Assembly (NCBI GenBank): GCA_002364735.1
Contig: DEZB01000071.1
Coordinates: 29,889 to 93,888, forward strand
Direction of reading: 5' to 3'
Length of the DNA stretch: 64,000 bases
From: Bacteroidales bacterium UBA3143
Lineage (GTDB): Bacteria; Bacteroidota; Bacteroidia; Bacteroidales; Dysgonomonadaceae
Shown here: piece by piece, positions 17,543 to 27,605 of the stretch
Position numbering within the stretch: position 1 is the stretch's first letter
How the letters are laid out: the number at the start of each line of letters is the position of its first letter
Notes under the pieces: generated by a model
Seen by the model: only the letters and a program-made list of their open reading frames with translations
What the model was told of the DNA's origin: nothing
Databases searched by the model: none
Program-made: the position numbers and the translations under genes

Positions 17543-19972
17543 GTGATTTATCCCAATAACTTCGAACATAAAATAGAGTTTTACAAAATCAGAGAACTGA
17601 TTAACGCAGCTTGTCTCAGTCCGCTTGGAAAAGAGAAGGTAGATGAGATGCAGTTTTCTAATTCTTTTGACGACATACAATTGCAACTGAATCAAACGGA
17701 CGAGTTTGTCCATATTTTGCAAGAAGAAGATGCGTTTCCCTCAGATCATTTCTACGATGTGCGCCCCATGTTGCACCGCATTCGTGTAGTTGGTACATGG
17801 ATTGACACGCCCGTGATGTTTCAACTCAAACGCTCGTTACAAACAATCAATTCTATTGTGGCGTTTCTGCGCAAAGGTGACGAGTCGGATGCTGCCTATC
17901 CCAATCTGATGTTGTTGACCGAAAATGTGGTTGTCTATCCAGAAGTAACCAAACGCATTGACGCCATAGTTGATGCTTTTGGGCAGATTAAGGACAATGC
18001 TTCGCCACAATTGGCTGACATTCGTCGACAATTGGCTAATGCAATTAACAGCATTTCCAAGAACCTCCACACCATTTTGCGTAAAGCGCAAGCCGAAGGT
18101 TACGTTGACAAAGATATTACCCCCTCGATGCGTGACGGACGATTGGTGATACCAGTGAACCCAGCGTTCAAGCGGAAGATAAAGGGAATTGTGCATGACG
18201 AATCGGCATCGGGCAAAACGGTTTTTATTGAACCCAGCGAAGTGGTAGAGGCCAACAATAGGGTGAGGGAGTTGGAGAATGATGAACGCAGGGAAATCAT
18301 AAAAATATTGACTGCCTTTAGCGATTACCTACGCCCTTTCTTGCCTGATCTGTTGGAATCGTACGACTTTTTGGCTCAAATCGACTTCATCCGCGCCAAA
18401 GCCAAGTTTGCATTGCAAATAAATGGCATCAACCCCTCCATCGACAACAAGCAGCAGATAGACTGGGTGCATGCCTATCATCCTTTGTTGTTTCTGGCAC
18501 TCACCAAACACAACCGAAAGGTAGTTCCGCTTGACATTACACTTGAAGGCGAAAACAGAATACTCATTATCTCGGGACCAAATGCGGGAGGCAAATCGGT
18601 TTGCTTGAAAACAGTGGGATTGCTTCAATATATGGTGCAATGTGGCCTGTTGATTCCCATCAGAGAGAACTCCCATGTGGGCATTTTCGATGATATCTTT
18701 ATTGATATTGGCGACGAGCAATCCATCGAAGACGACCTTTCCACTTACAGTTCGCATTTGTTGAACATGAAGTTCTTTGTGAAGAACTGTAACCCCAAAT
18801 CGCTGCTACTGATTGATGAATTTGGTAGTGGCACCGAGCCCGAAATTGGCGCAGCCATTGCCGAGGCATTGTTGGAGCGTTACAACGATCAAAAATCGTT
18901 TGGCGTTATCACCACACACTATCAAAACTTGAAGCATTTTGCCAACGAGAACGAAGGTGTCATTAATGGTGCAATGCTTTATGACCGCCATTTGATGCAA
19001 CCGCTGTTTACTCTGTCAATTGGCAATCCAGGCAGTTCGTTTGCTGTTGAAATTGCGCGCAAAATCGGCTTGCCCGAAGAGGTAATTGCCCATGCATCGG
19101 AGAAAGTAGGGGGTGACTACATTAATATGGACAAATATTTGCAAGACATCTCACGCGACAAGCGTTACTGGTCGCGCAAGCGAGACGAAATTAGGCGCGA
19201 ACGCAACAAGTTGGAGCAATTGACTACCAACTATGAAACCAATCTTGAAGATATTAATAAGCAGAAAAAAGAAATACTGGCAAAAGCCAAAGAAGAGGCA
19301 CAGCGATTGTTGTCTGACACCAATGCGCGGATCGAAAACACCATTCGTGAGATTCGAGAATCGCAAGCCGACAAAGAGCGCACCAAGCAGGCACGGGAAT
19401 CGTTGAGCGAATTTAAAACAAAGGTGGTGCAAAAAGAAGAAAAAGCACCAAAGATTAGAAAAAAGCGTGCAAAAGTAGTTAGCAAACCCACCACCAATGA
19501 AGCACCCTTGCAAGTGGGCGACTCCGTTCGATTGATAGGGCAAACATCGGGAGGCGAAGTGTTGGAAGTGAGTGGTAAAAAGGCCACTGTCGCCTTTGGA
19601 ATGATCAAAACAACCATCGACTTGGATAAACTGGAGCGTGTGAGCAAAAACCAGCTCAAAAAAGAAGATCCGAATAGAAAGTTTCACAACCAATCAGCCT
19701 CAGATAATACCTACAACAAGAAGCTCGATTTCAAACAAGAGATTGATGTGCGAGGCATGCGGGTAGATGAAGCTTTGCAAGCGGTGATGTATTTTATTGA
19801 TGATGCTACTCAGGTTGGAATAGCACGTGTGCGCATATTGCATGGCACTGGCACGGGCGCTTTGCGCCAAGTTATTCGAGAATATCTGGGTACTGTCAAT
19901 GGGGTGAAGAACTATCGTGACGAACATGTGCAATTGGGTGGCTCGGGCATAACGGTTATTGAAATGGATTAA
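17543..19972 (+). CDS. mutS2: Endonuclease MutS2
   Basis: 809 residues. GTG start at 17543 gives the family-typical beginning MIYPNNFEHKIEFYKIRELI. The MutS core and clamp occupy about 1-320. The ATPase domain (about 320-530) has Walker A ISGPNAGGKSVCLKT, Walker B LLIDEFGSGTEP and the ST(Y)SSHL signature segment. A charged coiled coil spans about 530-645, and a C-terminal Smr nuclease domain (about 735-809) has DVRGMRVDEA and LHGTGTGALR. MutS2 lacks the mismatch-recognition domain; known roles are anti-recombination and rescue of collided ribosomes. The gene is locally GC-richer than its neighbours, like the helicase gene. Confidence 0.96.
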   Translation: MIYPNNFEHKIEFYKIRELINAACLSPLGKEKVDEMQFSNSFDDIQLQLNQTDEFVHILQEEDAFPSDHFYDVRPMLHRIRVVGTWIDTPVMFQLKRSLQTINSIVAFLRKGDESDAAYPNLMLLTENVVVYPEVTKRIDAIVDAFGQIKDNASPQLADIRRQLANAINSISKNLHTILRKAQAEGYVDKDITPSMRDGRLVIPVNPAFKRKIKGIVHDESASGKTVFIEPSEVVEANNRVRELENDERREIIKILTAFSDYLRPFLPDLLESYDFLAQIDFIRAKAKFALQINGINPSIDNKQQIDWVHAYHPLLFLALTKHNRKVVPLDITLEGENRILIISGPNAGGKSVCLKTVGLLQYMVQCGLLIPIRENSHVGIFDDIFIDIGDEQSIEDDLSTYSSHLLNMKFFVKNCNPKSLLLIDEFGSGTEPEIGAAIAEALLERYNDQKSFGVITTHYQNLKHFANENEGVINGAMLYDRHLMQPLFTLSIGNPGSSFAVEIARKIGLPEEVIAHASEKVGGDYINMDKYLQDISRDKRYWSRKRDEIRRERNKLEQLTTNYETNLEDINKQKKEILAKAKEEAQRLLSDTNARIENTIREIRESQADKERTKQARESLSEFKTKVVQKEEKAPKIRKKRAKVVSKPTTNEAPLQVGDSVRLIGQTSGGEVLEVSGKKATVAFGMIKTTIDLDKLERVSKNQLKKEDPNRKFHNQSASDNTYNKKLDFKQEIDVRGMRVDEALQAVMYFIDDATQVGIARVRILHGTGTGALRQVIREYLGTVNGVKNYRDEHVQLGGSGITVIEMD

Positions 19973-20067
19973 TGTTGTTGGCATAGTCTCAAAATAGTTT
20001 TGTTTGGTTCGAATACACTTTGCGAAAAGCGACTTTGAAAACAGGCAATCCTACTGCTTTATTTTAT

Positions 20068-20075
20068 TATCTTTG
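20068..20075 (+). promoter_or_regulatory. -7 box for the MFS transporter gene
   Basis: TATCTTTG, 44 bp before the ATG at 20120, matches the Bacteroidota -7 consensus. Confidence 0.55.
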
Positions 20076-20119
20076 CCCGAATTTCAATCAAATCCTAAAC
20101 AAATTTCATAATTGAAACA

Positions 20120-21490
20120 ATGATTAAATACTCAAAAGCATTTTGGACAGCCAACATTGTAGAGCTGCTTGAACGATTGGCCTACTACGCCGTCTTTATA
20201 GTTATCACCCTTTACCTGTCTAACGTTTGGGGCTTCTCCGACATAGAAGCGGGAGTTATTGCAGGTGTCTTTTCAGCATCGCTTTATCTGTTGCCTACTT
20301 TTGCGGGTGCTTATGCAGATCGTATTGGGTTTAGGTCGGCCATTATCTTGGCTTTTTTCCTTCTCACGATTGGCTATGGTGGATTGGGACTGCTGCCCAC
20401 GTTGTTGGAAAGCGCAGGCTTGGTCAATTATGGTATGACTACCACCTTCACAGGCCTTAATGAGAGTTGGCTTCGATGGTCAATAGCCCCCGTATTGGTG
20501 TTTGTGATAATTGGCGGTGCATTTATCAAAGCCGTCATATCGGGCACTATTGCCCGCGAAACCACTTCAGAGAATCGCGCCAAAGGTTATGCCATCTTTT
20601 ACATGATGGTGAACATAGGAGCATTTATTGGCAAAACAGTTGTTGACCCACTTCGTAGAAGTATGGGTGATCAAGGTTTGGTTTACCTGAACTATTTTTC
20701 AGCCTTTATGACTTTTGCCGCATTGGTATTGGTTATCTTTTTCTACAAGTCAACCAAGACTGAAGGTCAAGGCAAAAGCTTTGTTGAAATTGGTCGCTCC
20801 ATGTTGAAGGTTGCTTCCAATGGTAGATTGATGATGCTTATGATTATCATCAGTGGTTTCTGGATGATACAAAGCCAAATGTACGCCACTATGCCCAAGT
20901 ATGTGATTCGTTTAATTGGCGAAGGAGCTTCACCAGGGTGGTATGCCAATGTTAATCCATTGGTTGTGTTTATTTCCGTTAACTTTGTTACTTCTTTTAT
21001 GCGTAATCGATCCGCGCTCAATTCCATGCTGATTGGTATGTTTATCATCCCGTTCTCTGCATTGGTCATGTCGTTTGGCAATCAAATAGATCTTCCCTCC
21101 ATTTTGGGTATGCATCCAGTAGCCTTCATGATGATTATTGGTATTGGTATGCAAGCACTTGCAGAATGTTTCATTTCTCCTCGTTATTTGGAATATTTTT
21201 CGCTACAAGCACCAGCTGGGGAAGAAGGATTGTATTTAGGCTTTAGCCACTTGCATTCGTTCTTCTCATTTTTATTTGCTTTTGGTCTGTCGGGGTTCTT
21301 GTTGGAAAAATATTGTCCCGACCCCCGCCTGTTTATGGATGCCAATGGCATAGTTGACCAAACCTCCTACGCATTGGCCACTGCAAATGCACATTATATA
21401 TGGTATTACTTTGTAGGTATTGGTGCAATTTCTGCAATAGCATTGATTATTTATTCACGTATTACAAGAACTAAAGTCACGCAGTCTTAA
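20120..21490 (+). CDS. Major facilitator superfamily transporter
   Basis: 456 residues with about 12 hydrophobic segments. The N-terminus (FWTANIVELLERLAYYAVFIVITLYLS) resembles proton-coupled oligopeptide transporters of the POT group, which share an E-x-x-E-R-like motif in helix 1 (here ELLER). GAYADRIGFRSA is the MFS loop 2-3 motif. The cargo cannot be stated; a di- or tripeptide is plausible from the helix 1 motif. It appears monocistronic, with its own promoter. Confidence 0.8.
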   Translation: MIKYSKAFWTANIVELLERLAYYAVFIVITLYLSNVWGFSDIEAGVIAGVFSASLYLLPTFAGAYADRIGFRSAIILAFFLLTIGYGGLGLLPTLLESAGLVNYGMTTTFTGLNESWLRWSIAPVLVFVIIGGAFIKAVISGTIARETTSENRAKGYAIFYMMVNIGAFIGKTVVDPLRRSMGDQGLVYLNYFSAFMTFAALVLVIFFYKSTKTEGQGKSFVEIGRSMLKVASNGRLMMLMIIISGFWMIQSQMYATMPKYVIRLIGEGASPGWYANVNPLVVFISVNFVTSFMRNRSALNSMLIGMFIIPFSALVMSFGNQIDLPSILGMHPVAFMMIIGIGMQALAECFISPRYLEYFSLQAPAGEEGLYLGFSHLHSFFSFLFAFGLSGFLLEKYCPDPRLFMDANGIVDQTSYALATANAHYIWYYFVGIGAISAIALIIYSRITRTKVTQS

Positions 21491-21526
21491 GTATTATTAT
21501 ATCGGGCAATATTTAATTAAATTGTT

Positions 21527-21534
21527 TATCTTTG
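21527..21534 (+). promoter_or_regulatory. -7 box upstream of the NagB/LmbE gene
   Basis: TATCTTTG fits the consensus; the ATG is 130 bp away, leaving a leader of roughly 120 nt. Confidence 0.5.
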
Positions 21535-21663
21535 TGAGAAGCTAAGTGAGAAAGTTTTTTTAATCTTCTTCTACAAATTTGTTTGTGATAAAAGAAAGGT
21601 AAACAATAAAGCACTACAACTGAAACTGATGATATAAGTAATAATAATAAACATCCATATATT

Positions 21664-23646
21664 ATGAGATTAGATTTAAGTTCACAGATTTCCTTAGAAC
21701 GGATACCGCAAAGGTATTACCGTCCAGCAAATGCATTTGAAGAGTCAGCATTAACGCGTTACGAGAAAATACCTACACGTATTTTTGAAAGTATCGAGAA
21801 AGGTTCTTCTAAAGTTGCCAATGAAATAATTCAGGCAATGTTGGAAAAGCAAAAGAAAGGTCTACCTTTTGTTTTAGGACTGCCAGGTGGTGTTTCGCCT
21901 CAAAGCGTTTACAAAGAATTGATTCGTAAACACAAAGAGGACAACGTGAGTTTTAAGAACATGGTTGTCTTTAACACTTACGAATATTATCCCTTAACTG
22001 ACGAAGCCAATAGCAACCTTCATTTTCTTAAAGAATCCTTCTTGGATGAAATTGACGTTTTGCCCGAGAATATCTATTCACCCAATGTGATGGTGGAAAA
22101 AGACGACATTATTGAGTCGTATGAAAAGTTTGAAGCCGATTTAGAAAAATTCAATGGATTAGACTACCTCCTTTTGGGTCTTGGTAGCAAGGGCAACATT
22201 GGTTTTAATATGCCAGGTAGTAACATTTATTCAAAAACACGTTTGGTTGTTCTCGATGGAGACTCTATTAATGATGCGGCTACAATATTTGGAACAAAAG
22301 ATAAAGTTCCTTTAAGTGCCATTACAATGGGGCTTTCTGATATGCTTGAAGCTGAAAAAATAGCATTAATAGCCTGGGGAGAACAAAAGGCTGAGAGTGT
22401 TCAGATAATGGTTGAGGGCCCAGTTACAGACTCAGTTCCTGCATCTATGTTGCAAACACACGAAAATGTAAAGGTTTATGTTGATCTTTCTGCAGCCGAT
22501 AGCTTAACTCGAATTAGTTATCCATGGCTTGTAACAAGTTGCGATTGGCATAACATGTTAATTCGACGTGCTATAGTTTGGCTGTGTCTCAAAGTTGACA
22601 AACCCATCCTTAAACTAACCAATAAGGATTACAATGAAAATGGATTGAGCGAGCTACTTGCTCTGTATGGATCTGCTTATAATGTAAACATTAAAATATT
22701 CAACGACCTACAGCATACTATTACTGGATGGCCAGGAGGCAAACCAGATGCTGACGACACCAATCGCCCAGAAAGGGCAACTCCATATCCCAAGAGAGTA
22801 ATTATATTTAGCCCACATCCCGATGATGATGTTATTTCTATGGGTGGTACTTTCCAACGATTGGTTAATCAAGGTCACGAAGTACACGTTGCGTATCAAA
22901 CTTCAGGTAACATTGCAGTAAGCGATGAAGAAGTGATCCGTTACATCTCTTTCATCAACAGTGTTCGAAAAAAATATGATCCTGATAACACAGAACTTAG
23001 AGATAAATATAAAAACATTTTGCATTATTTGATGCACGAGAAAACGAAAGAAGATTTAGATACTCCTGATATTCTATTTATCAAATCGCGTATTAGAAGA
23101 GAAGAAGCAAGAACTGCTACGCGCTATGTTGGTATTCCAAATGAGAATGTGCATTTTCTTGACCTACCATTTTATGAAACAGGTAGGGTGCAGAAATCAC
23201 CTATTTCAGAAGTTGATGTAAATATTGTAAAAGATTTTATACTTACCATTAAACCACATCAAATGTATGTTGCAGGAGACTTGGCCGATCCTCATGGCAC
23301 GCACAAGGTCTGCCTGGATGCAATATTTGCAGCAGTGGATATTATGAAAGAAGATGATTGGATGAAAGATTGTCGTATTTGGATGTATAGAGGAGCATGG
23401 ATGGAATGGGAAATAGATCATATAGAAATGGCAGTACCGCTTTCACCCGAAGAACTTCGTCAAAAGAGAAACTCTATCCTGAAACATCAATCTCAAATGG
23501 AGAATGCGCCATTCCTCGGGAACGACGAACGCTTGTTTTGGCAACGCTCTGAAGATAGAAACAAAGCAACAGCTGAGCTATATTGGAAATTAGGATTGGC
23601 ATCATATGAAGCTATTGAAGCTTTTGTTGAGTACAAACCATCCTAA
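21664..23646 (+). CDS. NagB-like / LmbE (PIG-L) fusion protein
   Basis: 660 residues. The N-terminal half (about 50-300) aligns with glucosamine-6-phosphate deaminase: PFVLGLPGGVSPQSVYKELI, FNTYEYYPL, LLGLGSKGNIGFNMPGS. The C-terminal half (about 375-640) is a PIG-L/LmbE deacetylase-like domain with the zinc motif HPDDDVISMGGT and a later DPHGTHKV histidine. The fusion is known in Bacteroidota and usually labelled NagB. Residues aligning with E. coli NagB Asp72, Asp141, His143 and Glu148 read Tyr, Lys, Asn and Met, so deaminase activity is doubtful; deacetylation of an amino sugar is the better guess. An intrinsic terminator follows. Confidence 0.85.
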   Translation: MRLDLSSQISLERIPQRYYRPANAFEESALTRYEKIPTRIFESIEKGSSKVANEIIQAMLEKQKKGLPFVLGLPGGVSPQSVYKELIRKHKEDNVSFKNMVVFNTYEYYPLTDEANSNLHFLKESFLDEIDVLPENIYSPNVMVEKDDIIESYEKFEADLEKFNGLDYLLLGLGSKGNIGFNMPGSNIYSKTRLVVLDGDSINDAATIFGTKDKVPLSAITMGLSDMLEAEKIALIAWGEQKAESVQIMVEGPVTDSVPASMLQTHENVKVYVDLSAADSLTRISYPWLVTSCDWHNMLIRRAIVWLCLKVDKPILKLTNKDYNENGLSELLALYGSAYNVNIKIFNDLQHTITGWPGGKPDADDTNRPERATPYPKRVIIFSPHPDDDVISMGGTFQRLVNQGHEVHVAYQTSGNIAVSDEEVIRYISFINSVRKKYDPDNTELRDKYKNILHYLMHEKTKEDLDTPDILFIKSRIRREEARTATRYVGIPNENVHFLDLPFYETGRVQKSPISEVDVNIVKDFILTIKPHQMYVAGDLADPHGTHKVCLDAIFAAVDIMKEDDWMKDCRIWMYRGAWMEWEIDHIEMAVPLSPEELRQKRNSILKHQSQMENAPFLGNDERLFWQRSEDRNKATAELYWKLGLASYEAIEAFVEYKPS

Positions 23647-23672
23647 GACACTCAATCAGAGTTGAGATAAAG

Positions 23673-23711
23673 AAACGGTCAATCTTTTTTCATAAGATTG
23701 ACCGTTTTGTT
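23673..23711 (+). terminator. Intrinsic terminator after the NagB/LmbE gene
   Basis: AAACGGTCAATCTT pairs perfectly with AAGATTGACCGTTT across a 7-nt loop, followed by TTTGTTT. Confidence 0.85.
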
Positions 23712-23881
23712 TGCATGAAAGATCTAAAAGTAAGTGTTGACATACAAATAATGCACTGATATACCGATTGAATGCATAAAACCATCAAGTTCGGTATAAG
23801 TTAAATATAATTTGTTGTATCATAAGATATAAAAATAATTGTATCTTGTAAATCAATAAATTTAACACCATCATTAATTGT

Positions 23882-24268
23882 ATGGAGAAAGAAAGATATA
23901 ATATTGAGTTTGTATTGGGAAATGCATCTCAACGAAGTCTCTGGCGCATGCTGACAGAACCTACTGCTTTAGAAGAATGGTTTGCAGATAAAGTATTGTT
24001 GCACGATAAAACACTTTTCACTTTTATTTGGGACAAAAAAGCTTTGAATGCTGAAAGAGTAATGAACAAATCATTGTTTCATGTGCGTTACAACTGGCTA
24101 TTAGAAGACAAAATTAATAACTATTTCGAATTTAAACTTCATAAACTGGATCTTACGGGCGATATGGCTTTGGAAATTACAGACTTTGCCAGCTCGTTGG
24201 ATAAGGAAGATGCCATTCAGTTATGGCATTCCCAAATAGACCAACTGAAGAGAAGGCTTGGTATTTAA
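23882..24268 (+). CDS. START-like domain protein (AHSA1-related)
   Basis: 128 residues, a single START/Bet v1-like domain. It begins with the family pattern ERYNIEFVLGNASQRSLWRMLTEPTALEEWFADKV and ends in the long amphipathic helix EDAIQLWHSQIDQLKRRL. No catalytic residues are known for this Bacteroidota family; it is expected to bind a hydrophobic ligand. It precedes the LptF/G gene by 152 bp. The presence of a promoter box between them suggests separate transcription. Confidence 0.75.
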   Translation: MEKERYNIEFVLGNASQRSLWRMLTEPTALEEWFADKVLLHDKTLFTFIWDKKALNAERVMNKSLFHVRYNWLLEDKINNYFEFKLHKLDLTGDMALEITDFASSLDKEDAIQLWHSQIDQLKRRLGI

Positions 24269-24378
24269 ATACTCAAAACTTGGATATGCTTTGAACTTAC
24301 ACCAATAAAGAGTCTATTTCTTCACCGATATATTTAATTACTTTACGATTAAAACCATTTTACTACCAACGAAATTGC

Positions 24379-24386
24379 TATCTTTG
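24379..24386 (+). promoter_or_regulatory. -7 box for the LptF/G gene
   Basis: TATCTTTG lies 34 bp before the ATG at 24421. Confidence 0.55.
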
Positions 24387-24420
24387 CATTACTATATTAA
24401 CTGATGTTGCTGAGGTATTG

Positions 24421-26343
24421 ATGAAGAAAAATTTCCATTTAAAAAGATTATATAGCTTTATATTACAGTCTTTCTTGCCATTGTTTTCAATGACATTTGT
24501 TATCTGCCTGTTTTTAGTGCTGATGCAGTTTCTTTGGAAACACATCGAGGACATGGTTGGAAAAGGTTTGGACATGAAGGTTTTGGGCGAAATGTTTTTG
24601 TATGCCTCTCTAAACCTTATACCATTGGCTCTACCCTTGTCTATATTGCTTGCATCCATAATGGTTTTTGGTAATTTAGGCGAACGTCTTGAGCTATTGG
24701 CCATAAAGTCGGCTGGTGTTCCATTGCTCAAAACAATGAAACCGCTTATTTTCCTTATCATTTTTATTAGCATTGGGGCGTTCTTCTTTCAGAATTATGC
24801 CATGCCCAAAATACAAGTGAAGTTTTTTTCTCTTTTAATTTCAATCCGTCAAAAATCTCCTGAATTAGACATTCCCGAAGGAGTCTTTTATAAAGACATC
24901 GAAAACTATAACATCTTTGTAGATAAAAAAAACCGTAAAACTGGTATGCTCTATGATGTAATGATTTACGATGTTTCGAAAGGTTTTAATAGCATGGCAG
25001 TTATTGTTTGCGATTCTGCATCAATGAAATTGTCTGAAGATAAGTTGTCATTAGTTTTCACAATGCATCATGGGCAACAATTTCAGAACTTTCAAAGTGA
25101 TAATGTTGGATCAGTCAATAAATCAACTGAGTTTGTGCCTTATAGTCGTGAGGATTTTAAGAGAAAGCAAATGATGATTCCTTTTGATGCCAACTTTAAT
25201 AGGATGGAAGATAGTGCATTGGAAGAAAATGCTGGTTCGAGTCATGTGTCTAAAAATCTGGCAGAACTAAAGCTCTCGATAGACTCTATGAATTTGAGAG
25301 TGGATAGTATGAATGTGGTTGACAGACGACAGATGAAAAGCTATTCACATTTGTCTTTCAGGAACACATATAATGATAATATGGACTCAATTGTAAACCT
25401 TGCACAGGAGGTCGAGATTGCGCCTGTTGATTCTGTTTTCGATAATAAAGCACTGGATGTTCAATCTTCTATTGTACGCAATGCAAGTTCAAAAGCTGAA
25501 AATAACTCTAATGAGTTTCTATTTCGATCTATGTCAAAAGTAGCCACTCAAAAAACAATCAATAGGAATTGGGTAGAGTGGCATCAAAAGTTTACATTGT
25601 CTTTTGCCTGTTTTATATTCTTTTTTATAGGTGCTCCTTTAGGCTCCATCATTCGTAAAGGTGGTTTGGGCATGCCCATAGTAGTATCCGTTATTCTTTT
25701 CATAATCTATTACATATTTAATAATGTAGGATATAAAATGACGCGCGATGGTGTTTGGATACACTGGGTAGGTATGTGGTTCAGCTCTTTTATTCTTTTT
25801 CCTTTGGGCGTGTTCCTAACTTACAAGGCTATGAATGATTCTGTAATCTTAAATGCAGAAGCATATCTTAGTTTCTTTAAAAAACTGTTTTTCATTAGAG
25901 AGAAAAGACATTATCAGCTGAAAGATGTTATAATAGCAACACCTGATTATGAGGAAATAACTGAGAAAACAAACCTATTGAACAATGAGATTGATACATA
26001 CTTAACTCGATTCAAAAATATGGGATATAAGATGTATTGGTTCAATAAAGAATATGACAACCAATTCACAATTATAAAAAATGAGCTTGAAACAACAATA
26101 AACTCATTAGCTAACTCATCATATACCGATATTCTGAATAAAGCAGAAGAGTATCCCGTATTGATATCTAATCAGCGACCATTTGCACCAGCTTCAACAG
26201 GTGCCAAATTATTTGCCTATTTTATTCCAGTTGGAATAATCGTTAGGCTTATTTCAGTTCTTTTCGAAAAACGATTAAACAAAGATTTACTCAAAGTGAA
26301 AAGACTAAACAATGAATTACAATTAATAATTGAAAGATTATAA
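24421..26343 (+). CDS. LptF/LptG-family lipopolysaccharide export permease
   Basis: 640 residues from the ATG at 24421 (a TTG one codon earlier is ignored). Three transmembrane helices at the N-terminus (about 15-125), a large periplasmic beta-jellyroll region (about 125-380), then three more helices (about 388-480), as in YjgP/YjgQ proteins. The long periplasmic and C-terminal extension (after about 490, ending in another hydrophobic segment) is normal for Bacteroidota, whose proteins are about 600-650 residues. It would form the membrane part of the LptB2FG extractor of LPS. ribBA follows at 42 bp. Confidence 0.88.
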   Translation: MKKNFHLKRLYSFILQSFLPLFSMTFVICLFLVLMQFLWKHIEDMVGKGLDMKVLGEMFLYASLNLIPLALPLSILLASIMVFGNLGERLELLAIKSAGVPLLKTMKPLIFLIIFISIGAFFFQNYAMPKIQVKFFSLLISIRQKSPELDIPEGVFYKDIENYNIFVDKKNRKTGMLYDVMIYDVSKGFNSMAVIVCDSASMKLSEDKLSLVFTMHHGQQFQNFQSDNVGSVNKSTEFVPYSREDFKRKQMMIPFDANFNRMEDSALEENAGSSHVSKNLAELKLSIDSMNLRVDSMNVVDRRQMKSYSHLSFRNTYNDNMDSIVNLAQEVEIAPVDSVFDNKALDVQSSIVRNASSKAENNSNEFLFRSMSKVATQKTINRNWVEWHQKFTLSFACFIFFFIGAPLGSIIRKGGLGMPIVVSVILFIIYYIFNNVGYKMTRDGVWIHWVGMWFSSFILFPLGVFLTYKAMNDSVILNAEAYLSFFKKLFFIREKRHYQLKDVIIATPDYEEITEKTNLLNNEIDTYLTRFKNMGYKMYWFNKEYDNQFTIIKNELETTINSLANSSYTDILNKAEEYPVLISNQRPFAPASTGAKLFAYFIPVGIIVRLISVLFEKRLNKDLLKVKRLNNELQLIIERL

Positions 26344-26385
26344 ACAAACTAATTGTTTTGATCTAAAATTTTGTTACAATATATT

Positions 26386-27603
26386 ATGCAAGAAATTATA
26401 CTTGATTCAATTGAAGATGCAATTGAAGAAATTAGAAAAGGCAACTTCGTTATTGTAGTTGACGATGAGGATCGTGAGAATGAGGGCGATTTGATTATTG
26501 CTGCTGAGAGCATTACTCCTGAGAAAATAAACTTTATGGAGACTTATGCGCGCGGACTAATTTGTGCCCCAATCACTACAGAGCGAAGTGAAGAACTTGA
26601 TTTGCCAATGATGGTATCAAATAACACATCGGTTCATGCCACGCCTTTTACTGTTTCTATAGACCTACTTACACATGGTTGTACAACGGGAATATCAGCA
26701 TATGATAGAGCTCAGACTATTTTGGCGCTTGCTCGTGAAGAAACAAAACCTGAAGACTTTGGACGTCCAGGTCACATATTTCCGCTTCGCGCACAAACTC
26801 GTGGAGTATTAAGACGAGCAGGTCATACTGAAGCAACAATAGATTTGGCACGACTGGCAGGACTATATCCAGCAGGAGCTTTGGCCGAAATTAAAAAAGA
26901 GGATGGCTCAATGGCTCGTCTTCCGGAACTAATGGAGATGGCTAAAAAGTTTGATCTGAAAATTATATCTGTAGCTGGTTTAATAAAGTATCTTTTAGAA
27001 AAAGAATCTCTTATTGAACAAGGAGAAGAGGTGTTATTGCCAACTCACTATGGAGATTTTCATTTAATTCCATTTTTACAAACTTCTACAGGACAAGAAC
27101 ACGTAGCCCTTATTAAAGGTGAGTGGACTGAAGATGAATCTGTTTTGGTAAGGATGCATTCATCATGTCTCACAGGAGATATATTTGGATCTAAACGTTG
27201 TGAGTGTGGCGAGCAACTACACAAGGCGTTAGAAATGATTGAAAAAGAAGGTAAAGGTGTTCTTGTATATTTAAATCAAGAAGGTCGTGGTATTGGGTTA
27301 ATGGCAAAAGTGGCTGCATACAAATTGCAAGAAGAAGGTTACGACACAGTAGATGCAAATCTTCACCTTGGTTATAAAGCTGATGAGCGTGACTACGGAG
27401 TAGGTGCGCAAATACTTAGAAGTTTAGGGGTTTCCAGCATGAGGTTATTAACCAATAATCCTGTTAAAAGAATTGGTTTAGAATCATATGGATTGAAGGT
27501 GACTGAAAATATTCCGCTTGAAGTTGCTACAAACCATTATAATGAATTCTACATGGAAACTAAAAAGAGCAAAATGGGGCATGTTCTGAAAAAACTTAAA
27601 TAG
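26386..27603 (+). CDS. ribBA: Bifunctional DHBP synthase / GTP cyclohydrolase II (RibBA)
   Basis: 405 residues from the ATG at 26386. The RibB half (about 1-205) has VDDEDRENEGDLI and the catalytic HTEATIDLARLAG segment. The RibA half (about 206-405) has HSSCLTGDIFGSKRCECGEQL, providing the three zinc cysteines, and YLNQEGRGIGL. It supplies both precursors of riboflavin: 3,4-dihydroxybutanone 4-phosphate and the pyrimidine from GTP. No FMN riboswitch is visible upstream. rmuC begins 2 bp after the stop. Confidence 0.96.
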   Translation: MQEIILDSIEDAIEEIRKGNFVIVVDDEDRENEGDLIIAAESITPEKINFMETYARGLICAPITTERSEELDLPMMVSNNTSVHATPFTVSIDLLTHGCTTGISAYDRAQTILALAREETKPEDFGRPGHIFPLRAQTRGVLRRAGHTEATIDLARLAGLYPAGALAEIKKEDGSMARLPELMEMAKKFDLKIISVAGLIKYLLEKESLIEQGEEVLLPTHYGDFHLIPFLQTSTGQEHVALIKGEWTEDESVLVRMHSSCLTGDIFGSKRCECGEQLHKALEMIEKEGKGVLVYLNQEGRGIGLMAKVAAYKLQEEGYDTVDANLHLGYKADERDYGVGAQILRSLGVSSMRLLTNNPVKRIGLESYGLKVTENIPLEVATNHYNEFYMETKKSKMGHVLKKLK

Positions 27604-27605
27604 GA

